Source of the DNA: Photobacterium chitinilyticum
Lineage (GTDB): Bacteria; Pseudomonadota; Gammaproteobacteria; Enterobacterales; Vibrionaceae
Length of the DNA: 36,041 nt
Direction of reading: 5' to 3'
Assembly: GCF_004104355.1 (NCBI RefSeq)
Contig: NZ_RJLM01000023.1
Location: forward strand, 150-36,190
Made by a program: the position numbers and the translations under genes. Each line of letters starts with the position of its first letter. Position 1 is the stretch's first letter. Below are positions 24,225 through 29,577 of the stretch, piece by piece. The notes beneath the pieces were generated by a model, which had not been told where the DNA came from, made no database searches, and saw only the letters and a program-made list of their open reading frames with translations.

Positions 24225-24600
24225 AATATTTTCCTTTAATTTTATAAATCCCTTTCGGGTTAATGGTTTAGAAGGTGTTTCTATCTAAACCGGCGATAAG
24301 ACTAATACGAAAGTATTAGTTGTGGCAAGTTGTTTTTATTGCAGTATTAAAAATACTATTTGCAGTATGGCGTATACTCCGCGAATTAAAATAAAGCCCT
24401 TCCCGCTCTATCTCACACACCGCGCTAGCGGTCGTGCCTCCCTTGCTTCGGTGGTTCAACCAAGCCAAAGCCAATCACAAACGGCGTTCTTCGCTGTGTC
24501 TTGGCCCTTCGGGTCACGATCAGGGCTAGGTAAAGCAAGAGCTTTCACCCCAACCGGCTAAGTGCTGCTAAGGTGCGGGCGTTCTCCATGTGATCGCTGC
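24225..24600. other. Gene-free region with dyads and a structured leader
   Basis: It contains GGTTTAGA-(11)-TCTAAACC (24265-24291), ACTAATAC-GAAA-GTATTAGT (24301-24320, perfect 8-bp arms), AGTATT-AAA-AATACT (24343-24357) and AGTAT-(5)-ATACT (24364-24378). From 24399 a ~125-bp block begins (CCGCTCTATCTCACACACC) that recurs at 26655-26780. Small hairpins such as ACCGC-GCTA-GCGGT and AAAGC-AAGA-GCTTT lie inside it. No open frame is supported. Confidence 0.6.
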
Positions 24601-24601
24601 T

Positions 24602-24773
24602 CTCCTTTGTTGAAAAGCGTTTCCATCGCACTCGTTTATCGCCAACTTCCGATCCTTCTGCCACAGAACCTGAATAGCAAAAGTGAAATGCACGCTTCGC
24701 GCTTTTGCTATTCAGAACCCTGTGTCAGTGCGGGAAGTTAGGCGAAAACGACGATGAAAACCCAACAAAGGAG
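24602..24773 (+). promoter_or_regulatory. Giant 172-nt hairpin that contains the RBS of the next gene
   Basis: Nested inverted repeats run almost the full length: CTCCTTTGTTG/CAACAAAGGAG (outer, 11 bp), then GTTTcCATCG/CGATGaAAAC, CGCC-AACTTCC/GGAAGTT-GGCG, CACAG/CTGTG, and CTGAATAGCAAAAG/CTTTTGCTATTCAG (inner, 14 bp). The outer 3' arm ends with AAAGGAG, the ribosome binding site of the ATG at 24781, so the folded RNA would hide it. Single-strand cruciform function in DNA is the other option. GTTAGGC in the 3' arm resembles an integron attC core, but no integrase is present. Confidence 0.8.
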
Positions 24774-24780
24774 CGACACT

Positions 24781-25071
24781 ATGTCACATTCCAACCGCTT
24801 TCCGCACCGCATCACTAAGCCGTTTGGCGCGAGCAACGTATCCCCGTTGCAGCCGTCAGGCTCTACAACAATGAATCGCACTTGGTGCATCGATCACCGC
24901 TTGTATGGCACTTATCAAAAATTACGGGCGTGTCAGCCTAGCGTGTTACTGATGGTTAAGGCCCTGAATGTGCTGTTAGCACCGCATGGCCAAACAATAG
25001 AAACCTGCTTTGATTTGGAAGACTTCATCGATGCGATAGATGAATTTGAACGTGTGGAGGGGCTGTCATGA
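24781..25071 (+). CDS. Hypothetical protein, first gene of the hairpin cassette (96 aa)
   Basis: A 96-residue protein of no recognised family. The N-terminal half is polar (Ser/Pro/His/Arg, SNRFPHRITKPFGASNV). The C-terminal half is helical and acidic (LLMVKALNVLLAPHGQTIETCFDLEDFIDAIDEFERVEGLS). The start at 24781 has AAAGGAG 7 nt upstream, inside the hairpin; an ATG at 24754 would begin inside the hairpin without a site. It overlaps the next gene by 4 bp (ATGA). A trace of its 3' end survives in the decayed copy near 26800. Confidence 0.6.
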   Translation: MSHSNRFPHRITKPFGASNVSPLQPSGSTTMNRTWCIDHRLYGTYQKLRACQPSVLLMVKALNVLLAPHGQTIETCFDLEDFIDAIDEFERVEGLS

Positions 25072-25400
25072 GTATCGATAATTACCACCTGATGGTGGCA
25101 AAAACAATCCTAACTCAGATTGGTGGCCAGCGCTTTATTACAATGACAGGGGCAAGGCAATTTATTGCGTTAGACACACCTGGTCTGCAGTTTGATTTAC
25201 CGTGCGACAGTATGTTTGTGAAACAGAAAATAAGGCGGGTTCAAGTGCGGTTAGACCCTTGCGACACTTATACGGTATTGGCGCTAACCAAACAAAAAGG
25301 TCAGTTGGATTATGTGGTAGTTGCGCAGCAATCAGGTATTTACTGCGATATGTTGGAAGCAATATTTACTGATGTAACTGGGTTGCATACTCGGCTTTAA
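25068..25400 (+). CDS. Conserved accessory-element protein of unknown function (110 aa)
   Basis: A 110-residue protein with the pattern IGGQRFITMTGARQFIA, LQFDLPCD, RRVQVRLDPCDTYTVLAL and GIYCDMLEAIFTDVTGLHTRL. I recall similar small proteins (TGAKNF..., LxPSDTYxV, GIYxxxLxxxFTxxTGL) in phages, integrative elements and plasmids, with no assigned function. Translationally coupled to the 24781 gene. A degraded second copy lies at 26847-27019. A dispersed palindrome follows 32 bp after the stop. Confidence 0.7.
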   Translation: MSIDNYHLMVAKTILTQIGGQRFITMTGARQFIALDTPGLQFDLPCDSMFVKQKIRRVQVRLDPCDTYTVLALTKQKGQLDYVVVAQQSGIYCDMLEAIFTDVTGLHTRL

Positions 25401-25431
25401 TTGGCTGATTTGAAAGTGCTTATTAACAATG

Positions 25432-25453
25432 ATGTATTACATTTGTAATACAT
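25432..25453. repeat. Dispersed 22-bp palindrome, copy 4 (arms extended to 16 bp)
   Basis: ATGTATTAC-ATTT-GTAATACAT; the symmetry extends to AACAATG/CATTGTT (25425-25460), making perfect 16-bp arms. It marks the right edge of the site-free defence island. Confidence 0.95.
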
Positions 25454-25502
25454 CATTGTTGTCTTGTGCCGTCATTTTGGCTCGTTTTTTAGTTCTATAT
25501 TG

Positions 25503-26459
25503 CTATTTAGTCGGATAAAACACACCGGAAATATGACCATTTTTTAGAATGGTGACTGTTTTCTGCTGCTTCAATATAGATGCAAAGTTTCGTTTAAAAG
25601 TACTCGGATTTAGCTGGTTCTGACTGTGCTGGCGAATGTATGTATCCATCCCTTCTTTGCTCAATAGCCAGCTCAGTTGATGATAAGTGTAACTTTGCTG
25701 GTAACTCTTTAAGCGTGTTTGGGATAACCATCCGAGCAATTCTTGGATGCGTTGATGGAGCAGTGTCAGCCTGTCTCGGGATTCAATGTCATTACTTGGT
25801 GCTGCTGCGAGTAATTTAGGAATTTTATTTTGGCGGATACGGGTTTCTTCAAATAAACCACCTTGCTTCCAGATTGGTTCAAAATGGGCGATGCGATTAC
25901 GAAGAGAGCCCACGATCTCTAATCGAGCATAAAGGCTGTCTTGGTGCTTTATTTTCTTCCAGTACCCCGCACTTTTTTGGCGATGATGAGGAATAATGGT
26001 AGGGATGATCGTCCCCCAAGGTAGCAAATTACCTTGCTTATCTTTTTGAATATCGAACACTTTAGGCCAAAAGCCGTAAGTCATCCTAGAGATAACATCA
26101 TCATGGCTGACAGCGGGTAATTTGGGGTGCCAGTTACCATTCTTGCGTCTATGAGTTACGGATAAGATTTTCTTTTCTGAATGCGTATTCAGATCTAAAA
26201 AATTATACCAATCGTTACTAAACTGAATACCTTTAGATTGCGGGTTATGGCAGTGCGTGCTTAACGCCCGGTGTAGCTTATTTCTGAGTGTGACTTCAAC
26301 GATACCGATTAAGCGGAAAAATGCGGCTGATATTGCTTCGTTCCAGCAGTAATAACCATAGAGATCCGCGGGTTTATTTGGCTTAAAGAAATGCTGGTAG
26401 CTGGATAAGCGCGGTAGCGATATATCGTGTTGAAGTTGTTGGTAGTCAGAAGCTTGCAT
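25503..26459 (-). CDS. Abi-family (Abi_2-like) HEPN protein, probable abortive infection
   Basis: A 318-residue Abi_2/AbiD-F-like protein. The N terminus (LPRLSSYQHFF..., YCWNEAISAAFFRLIGIVEVTLRNKLHRAL) matches the family opening. SLRNRIAHFEPIW holds the HEPN motif R-x4-H (R187...H192), the RNase catalytic signature. Such proteins stop phage growth by cutting RNA. It is flanked by dispersed palindromes at 25432 and 27034, so it sits in its own small module with the cassette copies. Confidence 0.85.
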   Translation of the reverse strand: MQASDYQQLQHDISLPRLSSYQHFFKPNKPADLYGYYCWNEAISAAFFRLIGIVEVTLRNKLHRALSTHCHNPQSKGIQFSNDWYNFLDLNTHSEKKILSVTHRRKNGNWHPKLPAVSHDDVISRMTYGFWPKVFDIQKDKQGNLLPWGTIIPTIIPHHRQKSAGYWKKIKHQDSLYARLEIVGSLRNRIAHFEPIWKQGGLFEETRIRQNKIPKLLAAAPSNDIESRDRLTLLHQRIQELLGWLSQTRLKSYQQSYTYHQLSWLLSKEGMDTYIRQHSQNQLNPSTFKRNFASILKQQKTVTILKNGHISGVFYPTK

Positions 26460-26481
26460 TATGATTGTCTATCTCGTAATA

Positions 26482-26592
26482 TTGACATGTAAGCACTTGG
26501 ATTACTTTTCAGATCAGCTCTCTTTAAGACAGCCTCTGCGAACTAAGTTGCAACGATTCTATCAGGAAAGCCCGCGAATAGCGGGCTTTTTT
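26482..26592 (+). ncRNA. Candidate small RNA ending in a strong terminator
   Basis: AAAGCCCGC-GAATA-GCGGGCTTT followed by a T-run (26567-26592) is a textbook plus-strand terminator, yet no plus-strand gene precedes it. TTGACA at 26482-26487 with a weak TACTTT (spacer 15) could drive an ~80-nt RNA. It might instead be the end of a lost gene. Confidence 0.35.
26567..26592 (+). terminator. Rho-independent terminator, plus strand
   Basis: A 9-bp stem AAAGCCCGC/GCGGGCTTT with a GAATA loop and six T. Confidence 0.85.
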
Positions 26593-26654
26593 GTATCTGT
26601 AATATCAGCAAGTTAAGTTTTTTCTGTTTGATGCGTTTTCTTTTTAAGTAGCCA

Positions 26655-27019
26655 CTTCCGCTCTATCTCACACACCGCTGCTGCGGCCATTCTTCCCTTG
26701 CCTCGGTAGTTCAACCAAGCCAAAGCCAATCACAAACCACGTTCTTCGCTGTGTCCCGCACCTGAAGGTCCAATGATCACTATATGCGAAGAGTTAGAAC
26801 TGTTCATTGGGGCAATTGACATGTTTGAAAAAGAGGAGGGCTTATCATGAGTTATTCTTCTTATCATCTTACTGTGGCGCAAGCGATTTTTGGCCAACTT
26901 GTGGTTATCGTTTTGTAAAACATGCTATCTGCCGAGGGCTGGTTCTGCTCGATCCCTGCGATACCTATACGGGGTTGTGTACTCGCATATTATACCTTAT
27001 TAACAGCTGGTTACGTTGA
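26655..27019 (+). pseudogene. Decayed second copy of the hairpin cassette
   Basis: 26655-26780 repeats the leader block of 24399-24525 with about 15-20% differences. It then jumps to the last codons of the first cassette gene (FEKEEGLS at ~26822-26846). ATGAGTTATTCTTCTTATC at 26847 starts a copy of the 110-aa gene that stops early (VAQAIFGQLVVIVL*), with later traces such as LLDPCDTYTGL at ~26940-26980. The giant hairpin and most of the first gene are deleted. A dispersed palindrome follows, as after the intact copy. Confidence 0.8.
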
Positions 27020-27033
27020 ATAGTAGAGAAATG

Positions 27034-27055
27034 ATGTATTACAAATGTAATACAT
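27034..27055. repeat. Dispersed 22-bp palindrome, copy 5 (arms extended to 16 bp)
   Basis: ATGTATTAC-AAAT-GTAATACAT with symmetry out to AGAAATG/CATTTCT (27027-27062). It lies between the decayed cassette and the 3' end of the YegP gene. Confidence 0.95.
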
Positions 27056-27066
27056 CATTTCTTGTT

Positions 27067-27399
27067 CTATGCGGTAAGCTCATCAACCTGAGTACTATGG
27101 CCATTAAATTGTACCGAGTGAATTCCCTCTTTGGCACTGGCGGCCGTGGTGTACATTTCACTGGTTCCAATTACTTGGTGGTTCTTTGCTTTCAGGTTGA
27201 AATAGAACTGGCCATTACTGGCAGTGTTGAGCTCAAATAGCTCACGCTCGATGGCATTGATTTGGACCGAAGCAATCCCATCCAACGCTGCAGCCTTCGT
27301 GGTGTACATCTCACTGATTAGGATCACTTCGCCATTACCGGCCTTTAGGACAAAATAAAATTGTTGGTTCTTTGCTTGTTTGAGTTCGTAGCGCCCCAT
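27067..27399 (-). CDS. yegP: YegP/DUF1508 protein, two tandem repeats (110 aa)
   Basis: Two DUF1508 repeats: YELKQAKNQQFYFVLKAGNGEVILISEMYTTKAAALDGIASVQ (residues ~4-46) and FELNTASNGQFYFNLKAKNHQVIGTSEMYTTAASAKEGIHSVQ (~54-97). This is the usual YegP layout; the cellular role of YegP is unclear. Both repeats are closely similar to those fused to the UBL domain at 12732-13325, so the same fold occurs free and as a UBL fusion on one replicon. Confidence 0.9.
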   Translation of the reverse strand: MGRYELKQAKNQQFYFVLKAGNGEVILISEMYTTKAAALDGIASVQINAIERELFELNTASNGQFYFNLKAKNHQVIGTSEMYTTAASAKEGIHSVQFNGHSTQVDELTA

Positions 27400-27466
27400 A
27401 CCTGATACCTTCTAATTGATAGATGGAAGTATCCTTAACATGGTATGAGGTCTTTTCTTTTAAAGT

Positions 27467-27550
27467 CTCGCTTTTACGCGGCCGACATCACCACTTTCCA
27501 AACGAACCTTGATACCTTGAGGATGAGTTGGGGAGTTAGTACACAATACG
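27467..27550 (-). pseudogene. C-terminal fragment of a YwbE-like gene
   Basis: On the minus strand the bases read ...TNSPTHPQGIKVRLESGDVGRVKARL then stop, matching the C-terminal half of the intact YwbE-like protein at 31807-31998 (TKSPTHPHGIKVRLESGDVGRVKEIL). The N-terminal half is missing. Confidence 0.75.
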
Positions 27551-27763
27551 ATTTTAAATGTCTGTTGTTCATAATGTACTGGCTGTGGGGACAAGGTTTA
27601 AACCGACGTTGGTTGTTTTCCGTATATTTGATAGGGCAACTCATGAAATTGTGCTCCCTACCCCTCTGTTTGGTGTGTTCGATATCTGGGAATATTAGTT
27701 ACGAAATCAAACACGGTGTATGAAATGCCGTACTTTAGTAAAAAATATCAAAGGAGCTATATT

Positions 27764-27850
27764 ATGTCTAAGTCTCAAGGTGCTGGATGGCCAAGTAAAA
27801 CTGGTGGTAAATCAGGCGGCGGCCGCGATAATAACCCCCCTAAACGTTAA
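27764..27850 (+). CDS. 28-residue Gly-rich peptide with strong RBS
   Basis: The ATG has AAAGGAG with 7-8-nt spacing. The frame reads MSKSQGAGWPSKTGGKSGGG then RDNNPPKR. A strong terminator follows 14 bp after the stop, so this looks like a complete small gene. It is glycine/serine/asparagine rich with one Trp-Pro and no hydrophobic helix. I do not recognise it with certainty. Possible roles: small secreted peptide, nucleic-acid-binding peptide or antitoxin-like peptide. The region upstream (27551-27750) carries no other gene. Confidence 0.65.
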   Translation: MSKSQGAGWPSKTGGKSGGGRDNNPPKR

Positions 27851-27863
27851 TTAATGTTTGAAA

Positions 27864-27890
27864 AGCCAGCCAACTGAGGCTGGCTTTTTT
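27864..27890. terminator. Terminator between convergent genes
   Basis: AAAAGCCAGCC-AACTGA-GGCTGGCTTTTTT: a 7-bp GC stem flanked by an A-run and a T-run, usable on both strands. It serves the 28-aa gene and abuts the stop codon of the 27890 gene. Confidence 0.85.
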
Positions 27891-29107
27891 CAGATATGCT
27901 GGCGATATTGTTGCCAGTATCGAGGGTAGCTACCATAGGCTTTGCTTAGTAATTCAGGACTGATCTCTTTGTGTTGGAGCAATTGTTTATGTTGCCGGTC
28001 GAGACCAATGCAAATCAAGCCAATGTTAGCGAGAGATTTGGCGATAACTGGAATTTGGTCTTTGAAGCCGAATAGATCGCTAATCAGGCATTCTAATGTT
28101 TCTAGGCTTGGGTAGGCGTTTCTTTCACGCCATTTTCTTAACTGCCGCTTCTGTGCTTCATGCAATGTAACGTACTGTTCGTCACTTTTGTCTACTGGGA
28201 TAAAAGCAGCCAGTTTAGAACCACTGAGTGAAGGGTAGCCATTCAATACTTGGGGGTTAAATCGCTCTTTTAGTCCGTCGAGGAAGCGATTGAAGGGGGA
28301 TGAGTGGCTGTGGATATGGGCAATGCTAGAGAAAAAACCATTCTGATAGAAATCAGGCACTCTGTTTGGGATATCTTCGTCGAGTTCAAGCCAAAGCTTC
28401 AATATTCCAACCTCAAAAGATGCCATTAAGTGAAAGTAGAAATCGAGTCGGTATTGGAGCATAGCGAGAACTGCTTTTTCTGTTGCCTCACCCCGAGGGT
28501 TATTTAGCTCACTGACAATACCTTCAGAGAAAGCAGTCTTTTCTTCGTCACTGAGTAGGGTATGGGCAGATGTTCGCTCGAAGTATTTGTTCAGTACTTC
28601 GGCGTTACTGGTTTCTTTTTCTTTCATTGCCCGGCAATAGTTATTGATTTGTTTATTTTGCTGACACCTTTTTGTGAGGAAGTCTATGCATAGGGCTAGT
28701 TCATTTTCTTCAGAGCCTTGTAGATTGCAAATAACCCCTAACCATGGCCAATAGTTGTCACTTTCGTAGATGGTATCTTGGGTTTCGCATTGTGATTCAA
28801 GTTGCGTGAATGTCTGCGGGTCTGTTTGGAAGATAAAACGGAAGAATTTTTCGGCTGTCTTTTTCCCTACTCCTTGTCGGCTGAAGTTGTCCAACGAGCT
28901 GTCGGAAATCCCAGAGCTAACCTGTAATTGCTTTTCTGCGCACCTGATCATCGTTCTCACGCTAGATGATGCACCAAATAATTCGATAAAGCATGTTAAT
29001 GCGGGCAAGAAATAGTCTTTGTTGTGTACCGGCTTTAATCGGAGTTTTTTATAGCCTTCCAGATAGCGTTGGATGTCAAAGTTGTTATTGGCTGGTTCAT
29101 TTTTCAT
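27890..29107 (-). CDS. Hypothetical protein (405 aa)
   Basis: Not recognised. A soluble, helix-rich protein with many aromatic and acidic residues. Visible pieces: DYFLPALTCFIELFGASSSVRTM and DNFSRQGVGKKTAEKFFRFIF (perhaps an HhH-like turn) near the N terminus; a helical middle; KWRERNAYPSLETLECLISDLFG, then ICIGLDRQHKQLLQ, near the C terminus. No metal, ATP or nuclease motif is evident. I chose 29107 (MKNEPANN), which has GGTGAG 9 nt upstream; an ATG at 29128 lacks a site. The defence-rich context suggests a defence or regulatory role, which is only inference. Confidence 0.6.
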   Translation of the reverse strand: MKNEPANNNFDIQRYLEGYKKLRLKPVHNKDYFLPALTCFIELFGASSSVRTMIRCAEKQLQVSSGISDSSLDNFSRQGVGKKTAEKFFRFIFQTDPQTFTQLESQCETQDTIYESDNYWPWLGVICNLQGSEENELALCIDFLTKRCQQNKQINNYCRAMKEKETSNAEVLNKYFERTSAHTLLSDEEKTAFSEGIVSELNNPRGEATEKAVLAMLQYRLDFYFHLMASFEVGILKLWLELDEDIPNRVPDFYQNGFFSSIAHIHSHSSPFNRFLDGLKERFNPQVLNGYPSLSGSKLAAFIPVDKSDEQYVTLHEAQKRQLRKWRERNAYPSLETLECLISDLFGFKDQIPVIAKSLANIGLICIGLDRQHKQLLQHKEISPELLSKAYGSYPRYWQQYRQHI

Positions 29108-29128
29108 ACCTACGCTCTCACCTAACAT

Positions 29129-29577
29129 TTTGTTTTACTGGCTGTTCAAGGAGCAGTTTACTCGCGATATCTGTTAAACAATAGAAGAGATCTAAAGAGT
29201 TTTAGGCAACTGAGCAATCGCTCTGCAGAGCCGGCCTTCATTCATCACTTTCATGCTTCAGTGTTTTTCATGATTCATGAAATTATTGCAATCGTGAAGC
29301 AGCATATTGATCACTCAGGCGAATGAACTCACAACAGCTATCCCCAGAAATTGTGGTTATCTCGCTCCAGGCCCGTAATTTCGGGTCGGTATAACTTTTC
29401 AGCAGGCCTGATGCTGTGGATAAGGGGCGGTTTATTACCAGGTTGTGACCTCTGCTTCTGGATAAACAAGACACTAAATGCAACCAATTGATTATGTGTG
29501 GTTTAATACAGTAAATATAACTGATTGATTGTTTGCTATGTAGGCTGAAGAGTTGGCCTTGCTGGGGGGGATTGTCT
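29129..29577. other. Gene-free stretch before the CoiA-like gene
   Basis: No gene supported. It holds a dyad TTTTTCATG-att-CATGAAATT around 29264-29284 and presumably promoters for the divergent genes; I see no consensus -35/-10 pair that stands out. Confidence 0.4.

Noticed and set aside
24602-24773. Giant hairpin as retron msr-msd
   Set aside because: No reverse transcriptase gene adjacent or anywhere in the window.
24602-24773. Giant hairpin as a bona fide integron attC
   Set aside because: Only GTTAGGC fits; the matching R'' box is imperfect (CGCCAAC), the stem extends far past the core sites and no integrase is present.
27445-27723. 92-codon plus-strand frame
   Set aside because: Its first part is antisense to the YwbE fragment and the rest has no motif; a chance frame.
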